DNA from: an uncultured Oscillospiraceae bacterium
GTDB lineage: Bacteria > Bacillota > Clostridia > Oscillospirales > Oscillospiraceae
Length of the DNA: 64,000 nucleotides
Direction of reading: 5' to 3'
Assembly (NCBI GenBank): GCA_958423465.1
Contig: CATZRD010000005.1
Location: forward strand, 27,861-91,860
In this document: piece by piece, positions 7,617 through 16,238 of the stretch
Position numbering within the stretch: the first letter of the stretch is position 1
Layout of the letters: each line of letters opens with the position of its first letter
Made by a program: the position numbers and the translations under genes
Notes under the pieces: model-generated
What the model saw: only the letters and a program-made list of their open reading frames with translations
What the model was told of the DNA's origin: nothing
Database searches by the model: none

Positions 7617-9710
7617 TCACTCCACGCCCCGGTAGAAGAGGCCCCGGGTGTCCTCCGGCGCCGGAGGCTCTCCCCCCGCCAGATACTGGCGGAGGACCCG
7701 GACGCAGTCCTCCGGCCCCTCGTCGGTGAACCGGAGGCGGGCGCAGGCCAGGCCGCACCGGCGGTAATCCGGCTTATCCGCCAGATAGAGGCGGCGGCTG
7801 TTTTCCAGCTCGCTGCGGCAGCCGAACACCGGCAGGATGGGAAAGACTTCCCCCCGCCGGTCGGTGAGGCTGTGGCCTCCGACACAGGGGCCGTAAAGGT
7901 CCCGGCTGGTACAGCCCAGGCCGTTGCGGACCAGACAGTTTTCCACCACCATCAGGGGCAGGCGGCCATAGACCAGAGTCTCGCAGGGCAGGGGCTTGCG
8001 CAGGTCCCGGATCTGCTCATGGCGCAGCTCGAAGGAGAGACAGGCGCTCTCAAGGCCCCAGTCCCTGAGCTGCTCCAGACTGCGGCTGTTGAACACGTTG
8101 AGCCCAAAATCCCCCCGGAGGGAGAAGCCCAGCTCCCGGGCCAGGGCCAGCTGGCCCACGTTCTGCACGGCGGCGGAGACGCAGCCCCGGGCCTTTGCCT
8201 TCTCCAGCATCGCCCGGAGGGCGGGTTCCTCCCGGTCCTTGCAGATCCGGGGGAGGGAGACGCACAGCTCCCCGCCGGTATGCCGGCACAGCTCCGCGTC
8301 AAATTCGCTTATTCGCTCCGCCGGGAGATAGACCACGGCGGGGGAAAGGGCCAGCAGCGCCTCCGTGAGCTGGTCCCCCCGGGAGAGGGATACGGTGAGG
8401 ACCGGTTCCCCGCCGGCAAAGCCGTTTTCCGGCATAGAAGGGACCGGCTCCTCCCGCCGCTTCGGCGGGGCGCAGCGAAGCCGGGCCAGCCGGTCCAGCG
8501 CCTCCCGGCGCAGGCCGTTGAGGGCGCTGGCCGGCAGAGAGAGGCCCTCCGCCACCTGACAGTCGATGCACTCGGCCCGGAACACGGTGCCGCCGGTCCT
8601 GCCCAGCCGCCGGGAGACCTCCTCCGCCGTCAGCGCCCGGGTGCGGGCGGCCTCGGGACAGGGGCCAGTGACGGTGACGGCATGGCCGTCGCGGTCGGCG
8701 GCGGTGAGACTGGCGGGCCGGTCCGGCGCCAGATGGGCGCGAAGGGTCACGGGGACCGTCCGCAGGTCCTCCCGGTCATAGGCCGCCTTGGCGGCCTGGA
8801 ACAGTTCTGTGGGAACGGGGGCGTTTTCCGGGCGGGAGCCGAACATGGCGGGGCCAAGAGCCCCGTCCCAGTAGCCCTGGGTGAAGCCGCCCCGGGAAAA
8901 GGCCAGCTCCAGCTCCCCCAGCTCCTCCGCCGTGGGCCGGCGGCGCTCCCGCAGCAGGGCGGCGTAGATCCGGGTGACCACCGCCACATACTCCGGCCGC
9001 TTCATCCGGCCCTCCAGCTTCAAAATGTCCACGCCCATGTCCTGAAGCTCCGCCAGGTGTCCGGCCAGGCTGGCGTCCTTCAGGCTGAGTGGCCGGCCCA
9101 TTTTGCCGCCGTCCAGCCGGTAGGGCAGGCGGCAGGGCTGCTTGCACCGTCCCCGGTTGCCGCTGTTGCCGCCGATGAGAGCGCTCATGGCGCATTGGCC
9201 GGACCAGCACATGCACAGGGCCCCGTGGGCGAAAACCTCGATTTTAATGGGGCTTTTTTCGCAGATGGTCCGGATGTCCTCCCGGCTCAGCTCCCGGCCC
9301 AGGACCACGCAGGAAAGCCCCAGACGGGCGGCGGCCTCCACCCCCGCCAGGGAGTGGACGGTCATCTGGGTGCTGCCGTGGAGGGGCAGGTCCGGCACGA
9401 TCCGCCGGGCCAGGGCGGCAAGGCCCCAGTCCTGGACGATGACGCCGTCGCAGCCGCTGCGGCTGGCCAGCCGCAGCAGCTCCGCCCCCCGGTCCAGTTC
9501 CCGGTCCGTCAGGAGGGTGTTGAGGGTCAGGTAGAGCTTCGCCCCCCGAAGGTGGCAGTAATCCACCGCGGCGGGGAACTCCTCCGGAGAGAAGTTTTTG
9601 GCGCCCTGCCGGGCGTTGAGGCTGTCCAGGCCCAGATAGACCGCGTCCGCCCCGTTCTGGACGGCGGCCACCATGGACTCCCAGTGGCCGGCGGGGGAGA
9701 GCAGCTCCAT
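7617..9710 (-). CDS. Peptidase U32 family protein (RlhA/collagenase-like, DUF3656-type tail)
   Basis: 697 residues, the long form of the family. The barrel starts with ELLSPAGHWESMVAAVQNGADAVYLG and carries the U32 signature around IEVFAHGALCMCWSGQC with the cysteine cluster that continues in GNRGRCKQPC. E. coli members of the family (RlhA, TrhP) hydroxylate rRNA or tRNA, while others were named proteases; a role in RNA hydroxylation is the better guess, but the substrate is not known. The C-terminal half (from about residue 330) includes further Cys residues near FRAECIDCQVAEG. It starts one base after the zapA stop, so the two are translationally coupled. Confidence 0.9.
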   Translation of the reverse strand: MELLSPAGHWESMVAAVQNGADAVYLGLDSLNARQGAKNFSPEEFPAAVDYCHLRGAKLYLTLNTLLTDRELDRGAELLRLASRSGCDGVIVQDWGLAALARRIVPDLPLHGSTQMTVHSLAGVEAAARLGLSCVVLGRELSREDIRTICEKSPIKIEVFAHGALCMCWSGQCAMSALIGGNSGNRGRCKQPCRLPYRLDGGKMGRPLSLKDASLAGHLAELQDMGVDILKLEGRMKRPEYVAVVTRIYAALLRERRRPTAEELGELELAFSRGGFTQGYWDGALGPAMFGSRPENAPVPTELFQAAKAAYDREDLRTVPVTLRAHLAPDRPASLTAADRDGHAVTVTGPCPEAARTRALTAEEVSRRLGRTGGTVFRAECIDCQVAEGLSLPASALNGLRREALDRLARLRCAPPKRREEPVPSMPENGFAGGEPVLTVSLSRGDQLTEALLALSPAVVYLPAERISEFDAELCRHTGGELCVSLPRICKDREEPALRAMLEKAKARGCVSAAVQNVGQLALARELGFSLRGDFGLNVFNSRSLEQLRDWGLESACLSFELRHEQIRDLRKPLPCETLVYGRLPLMVVENCLVRNGLGCTSRDLYGPCVGGHSLTDRRGEVFPILPVFGCRSELENSRRLYLADKPDYRRCGLACARLRFTDEGPEDCVRVLRQYLAGGEPPAPEDTRGLFYRGVE

Positions 9711-9711
9711 C

Positions 9712-10035
9712 TTACTTCTTGGCCAGCTGCTGCTGCAGCTTGAAGATCTCCCGTTTGCACTCGCTGAGCTCGTTTTTGGCCTTGCCGGCCTCGTCCAGGT
9801 AGCCCTTGAGCTGGGCCCGGAGATTTTCGCCGGCGGCCTGCTGCTTGAACATCTCGTCGGCCAGGTTCATGGCCGCCAGAACGGCGGCGTCCATGCGGCT
9901 GATGCGGCCCCCGGCCAGGATCTCGCCCATTTTGGCGTCCACCGCGGCGGCCACCTTCTGCATGTAAGCGGGGCTCTCCTGGGCGGCCAGAGTGTACTCC
10001 GTGCCGCAGATGCTGACGGTGATACGATTATCCAT
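9712..10035 (-). CDS. zapA: Cell division protein ZapA
   Basis: Cytoplasmic FtsZ-associated protein that bundles protofilaments at the division ring. 107 residues: N-terminal globular part with RITVSICGTEYTLAAQE, a central helix with MDAAVLAAMNLADEM, and a C-terminal coiled coil ending in LQQQLAKK. Length and order match the family. It is first in the minus-strand run zapA-U32, a pairing common in Firmicutes, and has its own promoter at 10094-10121. Confidence 0.93.
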   Translation of the reverse strand: MDNRITVSICGTEYTLAAQESPAYMQKVAAAVDAKMGEILAGGRISRMDAAVLAAMNLADEMFKQQAAGENLRAQLKGYLDEAGKAKNELSECKREIFKLQQQLAKK

Positions 10036-10093
10036 GACGCTTTCCTCCTCTTTATTTGTACGAAGGCTCCCGATCGATACTGATTCACACTAG

Positions 10094-10121
10094 AGTATAC
10101 CATATTCCGCAGGAAAAGCAA
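10094..10121 (-). promoter_or_regulatory. Promoter of zapA
   Basis: Minus-strand TTGCTT, 16-base spacer, TATACT. The leader to the zapA start is about 55 bases and includes the ribosome binding site AGGAGG. Confidence 0.55.
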
Positions 10122-10189
10122 TCCGAATTCTGTGAAAGAACCGGGAATTTGCCGGAGACCCGCCTTGCTCTCCCGGCAAATTTCCCCCC

Positions 10190-10218
10190 TTTACGAAAAT
10201 CGGGTTTTCGTGTAGAAT
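10190..10218 (+). promoter_or_regulatory. Promoter of the dnaD-dnaI operon
   Basis: TTTACG, 17-base spacer, TAGAAT. Its expected start point near 10225 makes the upstream in-frame ATG at 10231 an unlikely start and favours the ATG at 10258. Confidence 0.65.
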
Positions 10219-10257
10219 AAAAAGAACTGTATGAACACCGGGAAAGGGGGCGGAAAT

Positions 10258-11253
10258 ATGAGCGGCTATGTCCTGCATCTGCCGGAGGACGAGAGCGTGG
10301 TGCTGTCGGGGCCGGTGGTCCGCCGCCTGATCCGGGAGGGAGACGGCGACGCCGCCCTGGCGTACATCGCCGTGCTGCAAAATAAGGGGGCCATGGACGA
10401 GGAGAAGCTGGCCGCCCTGCTGAACTGGCCGCCCCAGCGGGTGGGCCGGGCCATGGAGGCCCTGTCCCGCCAGGGGCTGGCGGCCCGGCCCGCCGGAGCG
10501 CCGGCGGCTCCGCCGCCACGGGAGGCGGAAAAGCCCCGGATCTCCGCCGGCGACCAGCGGCCGGAGTATACCCGGGCGGACCTGGCCCGGGCCATGGAGG
10601 GCCGGGAGTTCGCCGCCCTGACCGGCGCGGTGGAGGAGAAGCTGGGGAAGAAGCTGACCACGCCGGATCTGGGCCTTCTCCTGGGGCTGTACGACGACCT
10701 GGGCCTCCCGGCGGACGTGATCTTCCTGCTGGTGGGCTTCTGCGTGGAGCGGTCCGCCGCCCAGTACGGGCCGGGCCGCCGGCCCACCATGCGGCAGATC
10801 GAGCGGGAGGGCTATACCTGGGCGCGGCTGGGCCTTATGACCCAGGAGGCGGCCAGCGCCTACATCCGCCGTCAGGCGGAGGCCCGGCGGCAGCTCCCCC
10901 GGATGATGCGGCTGCTGGGCCTGGGGGACCGGAAGCCCTCCCCCAGCGAGGAGAAGTACCTGACGGCCTGGATCGATATGGGCTTCCCGCCGGAGGCGGT
11001 GGAGCTGGCCTATGACAAGACCGTGCTGAAATGCAAGGAGCTGAAATGGCCCTATATGAACCGGATCCTCACCTCCTGGCATCAGAAGGGGCTGCATACC
11101 CTGGAGGAGATCCGGCGGGGAGACCGGCCCGGCGGCTCCGCCGCCCCCCGGCCCCGGGGGAAGGAACCGGAGGGCGTCCGGGAGGATCTGGCCCGGATGG
11201 AGAAATATCTGGAAAAGCTGCGCCGGGAAAAGGCGGAGAGGGGGGAAGGCTAA
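10258..11253 (+). CDS. DnaD-domain replication protein
   Basis: Primosome/replication-initiation protein of the DnaD/DnaB(Bs) type, cytoplasmic, 331 residues. An N-terminal winged-helix-like part (residues 1-80, with MDEEKLAALLNWPPQRVGRAMEAL) is followed by a linker and two DnaD-type helical domains; the second includes SEEKYLTAWIDMGFPPEAV and the YxxxIL-like KWPYMNRILTSW that marks the family. The start at 10258 has GGGGGCGGAAAT upstream; an ATG nine codons earlier has none. The next gene begins on the base after its stop codon. That gene is a DnaI-like loader, so the pair probably acts together to recruit the replicative helicase. Confidence 0.9.
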   Translation: MSGYVLHLPEDESVVLSGPVVRRLIREGDGDAALAYIAVLQNKGAMDEEKLAALLNWPPQRVGRAMEALSRQGLAARPAGAPAAPPPREAEKPRISAGDQRPEYTRADLARAMEGREFAALTGAVEEKLGKKLTTPDLGLLLGLYDDLGLPADVIFLLVGFCVERSAAQYGPGRRPTMRQIEREGYTWARLGLMTQEAASAYIRRQAEARRQLPRMMRLLGLGDRKPSPSEEKYLTAWIDMGFPPEAVELAYDKTVLKCKELKWPYMNRILTSWHQKGLHTLEEIRRGDRPGGSAAPRPRGKEPEGVREDLARMEKYLEKLRREKAERGEG

Positions 11254-12255
11254 ATGCATCAGGACGCGGGAATCATGACCGCTGCGGTCCGGAAGTTCCG
11301 GGAGGACCGGGACCGGCGGCGGCAGGAGCAGGAGCGCCGGGTGCGGGAGGTGTACCGCCGCCTGCCCCGGGTGGAGGACATCGACCGGGAGCTGCGGGGG
11401 ACCATGGGACAGATCATGATCGCCGCCTTTGAGGGCGGCCGGGACCCGGAGCCGGCCCTCCGGGCTCTGGAGGAGCGGAATCTGGCCCTCCAGCGGGAGC
11501 GGGCCGAGCTGCTGGTGGGGGCCGGCTACGCCTACGACGAGACCGACGAGAAGGTCCTGTGCCCCCTGTGCCGGGACAGCGGCTATCTCCGGGACGGCAG
11601 CCCCTGCCGGTGCCTGATGGCCTACTACACCCGGGAGCAGAACCGGCGGCTCTCCAAGCTGCTGGATCTGGGGGGCCAGTCCTTCGACACCTTCTCCTAC
11701 GAGTGGTACGATTCTGAGGTGTGGCCGGAGTACGGGTGCAGCCCCCTGGCCAACATGGAGACGGTCCGGGAGATCTGCGGGAACTACGCCCACACATTTG
11801 GGCCTCAGAGCGGGAACCTGCTGTTCACCGGCGCGCCGGGGCTGGGCAAGACCTTTTTGTCCGCCTGCATCGCCCGGGAGGTCAGCGACCACGGCTTCTC
11901 CGTGGTCTACGACACCGCCGCCCATGTGTTCCAGCAGTTCGAGAGCGGCAAGTTCGGCCGGGACAACCCCTACGAGGAGGACCCGGACCGGGAGATCGAC
12001 CGGTATCTCAAGTGCGACCTGCTGATCATGGACGACCTGGGCACGGAGATGCTCACCAGCTTCGTCCAGTCCGCCTTCTACCGCATCGTCAACGACCGGC
12101 TGCTGAGCCGGAGAAAAACGGTGCTGTCCACCAACCTGCCGCCGGAGGAGATCGGGCGGCGCTACGGCGAGGCCGTCCGCTCCCGGATCGAGGGGGAGTA
12201 TCAGCTCCTGCGGTTCTTCGGCCGGGACATCCGCCTCCAGAAGCGGGACCGGTAA
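11254..12255 (+). CDS. DnaI/DnaC-like helicase-loader AAA+ ATPase
   Basis: ATP-dependent loader of the replicative helicase, or a close relative. 333 residues: an N-terminal helical region, a Cys-rich segment (CPLCRDSGYLRDGSPCRC, about residues 103-120) fitting the zinc-binding N-domain of DnaI, then the AAA+ core with Walker A GAPGLGKT, Walker B LLIMDDLGTE, and sensor region VLSTNLPPEEI. The C-terminus has the arginine region YGEAVRSRI. The four cysteines CxxC...CxC argue for DnaI rather than an IstB transposase helper. The ATG at 11254 directly abuts the dnaD stop; an ATG at 11275 is possible. Confidence 0.9.
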   Translation: MHQDAGIMTAAVRKFREDRDRRRQEQERRVREVYRRLPRVEDIDRELRGTMGQIMIAAFEGGRDPEPALRALEERNLALQRERAELLVGAGYAYDETDEKVLCPLCRDSGYLRDGSPCRCLMAYYTREQNRRLSKLLDLGGQSFDTFSYEWYDSEVWPEYGCSPLANMETVREICGNYAHTFGPQSGNLLFTGAPGLGKTFLSACIAREVSDHGFSVVYDTAAHVFQQFESGKFGRDNPYEEDPDREIDRYLKCDLLIMDDLGTEMLTSFVQSAFYRIVNDRLLSRRKTVLSTNLPPEEIGRRYGEAVRSRIEGEYQLLRFFGRDIRLQKRDR

Positions 12256-12317
12256 GAAGGCGGGGGCCGAAAACCGCGGCATACTATGGGAACGACCGGA
12301 AAAAGGAGGGAACGTCT

Positions 12318-13295
12318 TTGCGGATCGGACAGGTGGAGATCCCGTCAAAGCTGGCCCTGGCGCCTATGGCCGGGGTGACGGACGCCGCTTACCGGCAGAT
12401 CTGCTCCGAGCTGGGGGCGGGCCTGACCTGTACGGAGCTGGTGAGCGCCAAGGCCCTGTGCTACCAGGATAAGAAGAGCCGCCAGCTTCTGATGCCCTTT
12501 CCCGGGGAAAAGCCCTTCGCGGCCCAGATCTTCGGCAGCGACGCCGCCTGTATGGCGGAGGCGGCCCAGATCGCCGCGGAGGCCAGCGGGGCGGACCTGC
12601 TGGACATCAACATGGGCTGTCCCGTGGGGAAGGTGGTGTCCAGCGGCGACGGCTCCGCCCTGATGAAGGACCCGGAGAAGGCGGCCCGTATCGCCGAGGC
12701 GGTGGTGAAGGCCAGTCCCGTGCCGGTGACGGTGAAGATGCGCCGGGGCTGGGACAAGGGCAGCATCAACGCCGTGGAGCTCAGCCGGATGCTGGAACAG
12801 GCGGGGGTGTCCGCCATCGCCGTCCACGGACGGACCCGGGCCCAGATGTACGGCGGACAGGCGGACTGGACCACCATTCGGGAGGTGAAGGAGGCGGTCT
12901 CCATCCCGGTGATCGCCAACGGGGACGTGTTCACTCCCCAGGACGCGGTGCGGATCCTCCGGTTCACCGGGGCGGATATGGCCATGATCGGCCGGGGCTG
13001 CTTCGGCAACCCCTGGCTCTTCCAGCAGGCCGCCGCCGCCCTGGCGGGGGAGCCTGTGCCGGGCCGGCCGCCTCTGGCGGCGCGGTGCGACACCGCCGTG
13101 CGCCAGATCCAGCTGGCGGCACAGTATAACTGCGAGAAGATCGCCGTGCTCAACGCCCGGCGGCACTACGCCTGGTATCTGAAGGGGGTGCCCCACGCCT
13201 CCTATTATAAGGAACAGATCGTCCGCATGGAGACCCTGGCGGACGTGTACCGGGTGACGGAAGGAATCAAGAGGGATCTGCATGACGACGAATGA
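12318..13295 (+). CDS. dusB: tRNA-dihydrouridine synthase (DusB type)
   Basis: FMN enzyme that reduces uridines in the tRNA D-loop. 325 residues, normal length. Marks are LAPMAGVTDAAYRQIC, INMGCPVGKVVSSGDGSALM with the catalytic Cys, VTVKMRRGWD, VHGRTRAQMYGG and MIGRGCFGNPW. The open frame runs into the upstream gene, but a TTG at 12318-12320 seven bases after AAAGGAGGG gives the proper N-terminus (LRIGQVEIPSKLALAPMAG). The C-terminus overlaps the sigma-factor start by 14 bases, suggesting coupling although the functions differ. Confidence 0.93.
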   Translation: MRIGQVEIPSKLALAPMAGVTDAAYRQICSELGAGLTCTELVSAKALCYQDKKSRQLLMPFPGEKPFAAQIFGSDAACMAEAAQIAAEASGADLLDINMGCPVGKVVSSGDGSALMKDPEKAARIAEAVVKASPVPVTVKMRRGWDKGSINAVELSRMLEQAGVSAIAVHGRTRAQMYGGQADWTTIREVKEAVSIPVIANGDVFTPQDAVRILRFTGADMAMIGRGCFGNPWLFQQAAAALAGEPVPGRPPLAARCDTAVRQIQLAAQYNCEKIAVLNARRHYAWYLKGVPHASYYKEQIVRMETLADVYRVTEGIKRDLHDDE

Positions 13296-13887
13296 ACTGG
13301 TCCGCGCGGCGGCGGGGGGCGATCAGGACGCCTTCGCCCGGCTGGTGCGGCAATATGAGGATCAGGTCTACCGCCTGGCCCTGCGGATGTGTTCGGACCC
13401 GGAGGACGCCCGGGACGTGGCCCAGGAGGCCTTTCTCGGCGCCTGGCGGGGCCTGCCCGCCTTCCGGCAGGAGGCGGGCTTCGCCACCTGGCTGTACCGG
13501 CTGACGGCCAACGCCGCCATCGACCATATGCGCCGGACCCGGCGTCAGAAGGGGAACGTGAGCCTGGACGACGAGGGGCTGCGTCTGGACGTGGCGGACG
13601 GCGCCCCCGGCCCCCAGCAGGCCGCCGAGGGGCGGGAGCTGCGGGAGGCCGTGGATGACGGCCTCCGCCGCCTGCCCGACGGCTACCGGGCGGTGCTGGT
13701 GCTGCGAGAGCTGCAGGGGCTGAGCTATCAGGAGATCGCGGAGACCCTCTCCATGGACCTGGGGACGGTGAAGAGCCGCATCTCCCGGGCCAGAGGCGCT
13801 CTGCGGAAAATTCTCATCGCCGGCGGGAACTTATCCGGCTACCTGCCGTCTAATGGGGTGGATGCCAAAGGAAAGGAGGGCCGCTGA
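13282..13887 (+). CDS. ECF-type RNA polymerase sigma factor
   Basis: Group 4 sigma factor that would redirect RNA polymerase to a stress or envelope regulon. 201 residues. Region 2 is visible as DQDAFARLVRQYEDQVYRLALRM and DVAQEAFLGAWRGLPAFR; region 4 as LPDGYRAVLVLRELQGLSYQEIAETL followed by MDLGTVKSRISRARGALRK. No region 1 or 3, as expected. Its ATG lies inside the end of dusB (14-base overlap), and its stop shares one base with the start of the zinc-finger membrane protein that follows, the usual sigma/anti-sigma arrangement. Its target promoters cannot be read from this window. Confidence 0.95.
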   Translation: MTTNELVRAAAGGDQDAFARLVRQYEDQVYRLALRMCSDPEDARDVAQEAFLGAWRGLPAFRQEAGFATWLYRLTANAAIDHMRRTRRQKGNVSLDDEGLRLDVADGAPGPQQAAEGRELREAVDDGLRRLPDGYRAVLVLRELQGLSYQEIAETLSMDLGTVKSRISRARGALRKILIAGGNLSGYLPSNGVDAKGKEGR

Positions 13888-14645
13888 TGCGTACCTGCGA
13901 GACCTATGAGGCGTGGCTCAGCGCCCTGCTGGACGGAGAGCTGGACCCCAAATACCAGGCGGAGCTGATGGAGCATCTGGCCGGATGCCCCGCCTGCCGG
14001 CAGTATTTTGACGATCTGATGGCGATTCAGGACGCCCTGTCGGAGCCGGACGAGGAAAAGGCCCCGGAGGATCTTGCCCGGTCCGTCATGGACGCCGTGG
14101 CGAACACGCCCCAGGACGGCGGCGCGTCCCCGGCCCGGCGGCGGAGAAAGCCTGCCGTCCGCTGGCAGCGGTGGGCGGCTCTGGCCGCCTGCCTGGCCCT
14201 GGCGGTGGCCATGGGCTGGTGGTGGAGGGCGAGCCTGGGCATGGGCGGCAGCATGGCGTGCACGGCCGTGAACGACTCCGCCGCCCCCAGAAGCGGGGAG
14301 GCCGCCCCTGCCGACGCTGCCCCGGCGGGAACGGACGACTGCGACGGCGCTCTCCAGGAGAAGGCCGCCCTCATGGAGGACCAGGCCGCCGGCACGCTCT
14401 GCGGGGACAACTGCGCGCCCCAGGAGCCTGCCGTGGAGCCGGACCGTGAGGAAACCGAACAGCCGGCCGGCGGCCTCCGGGCCTGGGTGGAGGAGCAGGG
14501 CTGGACCTGGGAGCCGGGCGCCGTCTATGAGCTGACGGCGGAGCAGCATGAGCAGCTCACCCGGCTGCTGGAGGAGGACCTGGACCTTCTTCTGGAGGAG
14601 GCCGGGGACGGGACCTGCCGCCTGACCATCCCGGCGGAGGGATAA
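13887..14645 (+). CDS. Membrane-anchored zinc-finger (zf-HC2) anti-sigma factor
   Basis: Probable negative regulator of the preceding ECF sigma factor. 252 residues. The cytoplasmic N-terminus has the zinc-binding anti-sigma pattern Cys4, His30, Cys34, Cys37 (HLAGCPACR). An Arg-rich stretch (RRRRKP) precedes one membrane segment (about residues 108-125), so the Ala/Glu-rich C-terminal half lies outside the cell and would be the sensing part. It has no recognised domain there and contains a few Cys residues (DDCDG, CGDNCAP) that could form disulfides. A bidirectional terminator follows at 14656-14695. Confidence 0.88.
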   Translation: MRTCETYEAWLSALLDGELDPKYQAELMEHLAGCPACRQYFDDLMAIQDALSEPDEEKAPEDLARSVMDAVANTPQDGGASPARRRRKPAVRWQRWAALAACLALAVAMGWWWRASLGMGGSMACTAVNDSAAPRSGEAAPADAAPAGTDDCDGALQEKAALMEDQAAGTLCGDNCAPQEPAVEPDREETEQPAGGLRAWVEEQGWTWEPGAVYELTAEQHEQLTRLLEEDLDLLLEEAGDGTCRLTIPAEG

Positions 14646-14655
14646 ACGCATACGA

Positions 14656-14695
14656 AAAGAGCCGCGGAGCGCTGAAAAACGCCCTGCGGCTCTTT
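14656..14695. terminator. Bidirectional terminator between convergent genes
   Basis: Ten-base arms AAAGAGCCGC and GCGGCTCTTT enclose a 20-base loop. A-rich and T-rich flanks allow use on both strands, between the anti-sigma gene and the purine phosphorylase gene. Confidence 0.7.
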
Positions 14696-14731
14696 ACTGT
14701 CTGTAATAACTCAAATCAAAAATACGGGCCG

Positions 14732-15550
14732 TTATGCGATGGAGAGCATCAGCTCCAGCAGGCGGGTAAAGTCGTCCTTCACCCGCTGGGCGGTGGCCAC
14801 CACCTCGCTGTGGTCCAGCTGCCGGTCCAGGACCCCCGCCGCCATGTTGGTGATGCAGCTGACGCCCATGACCCGCATCCCGCAGTGGCGGGCCACGATG
14901 GCCTCCGGCACGGTGGACATACCCACCGCGTCGGCCCCCAGGGCGCGGAAGGCCCGGATCTCCGCCGGAGTCTCGTAGCTGGGGCCGGGGTACATCATGT
15001 ACACGCCCTCCCGCAGGTCGATGCCCGCCTGGGCGGCCAGAGGCTTCAGCTTTTCCCGGAGGGAGCGGGTGTAGATATCGCTCATATCCGGGAACCGGGG
15101 GCCGAACTCGTCCAGATTGGGCCCCATGAGGGGGTTCATGCCGGAGAGGTTGATGTGTTCGGAAATGAGCATCAGGCACCCGGCGGCGAAGTCCAGGTTC
15201 ACGCCGCCGGCGGCGTTGGTGAGGATCAGGGTCCTGACCCCCAGCCGGGCCAGCACCCGCACCGGCAGAGTGACCTCCTGCTGGGTGTAGCCCTCGTAGT
15301 AGTGGACCCGGCCGCTGAGGGCCGCTACGGCCCGTCCGCCCCAGGTCCCAAAGACGAAGGCCCCCCGGTGGCCGGCTACCGTGGACCGGGGGAAGCCGGG
15401 GAGGTCGGCGAAGGGCACCACCGTCCGGTCCTCCAGCCTGTCGGCAAAATCCCCCAGGCCGCTGCCCAGAATAAGACCCAGCTCCGGCGCAGCGGCGGTG
15501 CGCTCCCGGATGGCCGCGGCGGCGGCGTCGATGCGTTCAGCGATGGTCAT
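14732..15550 (-). CDS. punA: Purine nucleoside phosphorylase (trimeric type)
   Basis: Phosphorolysis of inosine and guanosine to free base and ribose 1-phosphate, for purine salvage. 272 residues, normal for the trimeric family. Marks are LGLILGSGLGDFAD (phosphate loop), GHRGAFVFG, GRVHYYEGYT, LTNAAGGVN, GPSYETPAEIRAF with the purine-site Glu, and ADAVGMSTVPEAIVARH. The ATG at 15548-15550 follows AAAGGAGGCAGCAGCC. The 5' end overlaps the GNAT gene by 14 bases, so both are read from the promoter at 16160-16188. Confidence 0.95.
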   Translation of the reverse strand: MTIAERIDAAAAAIRERTAAAPELGLILGSGLGDFADRLEDRTVVPFADLPGFPRSTVAGHRGAFVFGTWGGRAVAALSGRVHYYEGYTQQEVTLPVRVLARLGVRTLILTNAAGGVNLDFAAGCLMLISEHINLSGMNPLMGPNLDEFGPRFPDMSDIYTRSLREKLKPLAAQAGIDLREGVYMMYPGPSYETPAEIRAFRALGADAVGMSTVPEAIVARHCGMRVMGVSCITNMAAGVLDRQLDHSEVVATAQRVKDDFTRLLELMLSIA

Positions 15551-16112
15551 GGCTGCTGCCTCCTTTTTGCGGGTGATATAGAATATATTCTCTGCAGGTT
15601 TCCACGGTGCCGCACTGTGTCTCGTAGGGAACGGTTTTGAGGTACTGGAATCCGCACTTCTGGATGACCCGGGCCGACTGGCTGTTCTTCTCGAAATGGC
15701 CCGCCAGGATAAAGTCCAGATCTTCAACGTCAAAGAGGTATGAAATGACGGCCCTTACCGCCTCAGGCATCAGTCCCCGGCCCCAGTATTCCTTTGAGAG
15801 GACATAGCCGATCTCCCGGCCCTGGAGCGGGGACAGCTCAGGGTTCCGATCTTCGTTATACCGCTCTATGCCGAGGGAGCCGATGACCTTCCCCTGGTAT
15901 TCCAGCGCGAAGGTCTTTTTCTGCGCGATGAACAGCTCCAGTATTTGGCGGGATTCCTCCACGCTCCGATGCGGCGGCCACCCGGCCATCTGCCCGACGC
16001 CGTCAACGCTGGCATACTCGAAGAAGTCCGCCAGGTCAGACGTTTTCCAGGGGCGCAGGGTCATTCGCTCTGTACGCAGTACGGTCCCGCTGATATCGAC
16101 GCTCTTGTTCAC
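15537..16112 (-). CDS. GNAT N-acetyltransferase (RimJ/RimL-like)
   Basis: Acetyl-CoA-dependent N-acetyltransferase of unknown substrate, 191 residues. The N-terminus has the family pattern LRTERMTLRPWKTSDLADFF; the acetyl-CoA site is near YVLSKEYWGRGLMPEAVRAV, and the C-terminal part has NSQSARVIQKCGFQYL. RimJ/RimL-like members modify ribosomal-protein N-termini, but many modify antibiotics or small amines. The GTG start follows GAAGGAGGAG. Base use looks less GC-rich than in its neighbours, hinting at a more recent arrival. Overlaps the phosphorylase gene start by 14 bases. Confidence 0.88.
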   Translation of the reverse strand: MNKSVDISGTVLRTERMTLRPWKTSDLADFFEYASVDGVGQMAGWPPHRSVEESRQILELFIAQKKTFALEYQGKVIGSLGIERYNEDRNPELSPLQGREIGYVLSKEYWGRGLMPEAVRAVISYLFDVEDLDFILAGHFEKNSQSARVIQKCGFQYLKTVPYETQCGTVETCREYILYHPQKGGSSHDHR

Positions 16113-16159
16113 GCCTTGTCTCCTCCTTCGTCACGTTGGAGATCTGATCCGCCGCCCTC

Positions 16160-16188
16160 AGTATACCATGGACGCCGCCGGAGGGCAA
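16160..16188 (-). promoter_or_regulatory. Promoter of the GNAT-purine phosphorylase pair
   Basis: Minus-strand TTGCCC, 17-base spacer, TATACT, about 45 bases before the GTG start of the acetyltransferase. Confidence 0.55.
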
Positions 16189-16208
16189 GAGCTTCCCGGC
16201 AGGGAGAA

Positions 16209-16232
16209 GGCGGCCGGGGAGACCCGGCCGCC
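16209..16232 (-). terminator. Hairpin at the end of the corrinoid ABC operon
   Basis: Ten-base perfect arms GGCGGCCGGG and CCCGGCCGCC around a four-base loop, six bases after the ATPase stop. The following minus-strand sequence is only moderately T-rich (TTCTCCC). Confidence 0.55.
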
Positions 16233-16238
16233 CTGGGC

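Noticed and set aside
10139..10186. Terminator before the dnaD promoter
   Set aside because: GGGAATTTGCCGG and CCGGCAAATTTCCC can pair, but no upstream gene ends here and no T-run follows; it overlaps the divergent promoter region and may be an operator.
11254..12255. IstB-type insertion-sequence helper ATPase
   Set aside because: No transposase gene or terminal repeats nearby, and the Cys-rich zinc-type N-domain plus the adjacent DnaD gene favour a helicase loader.
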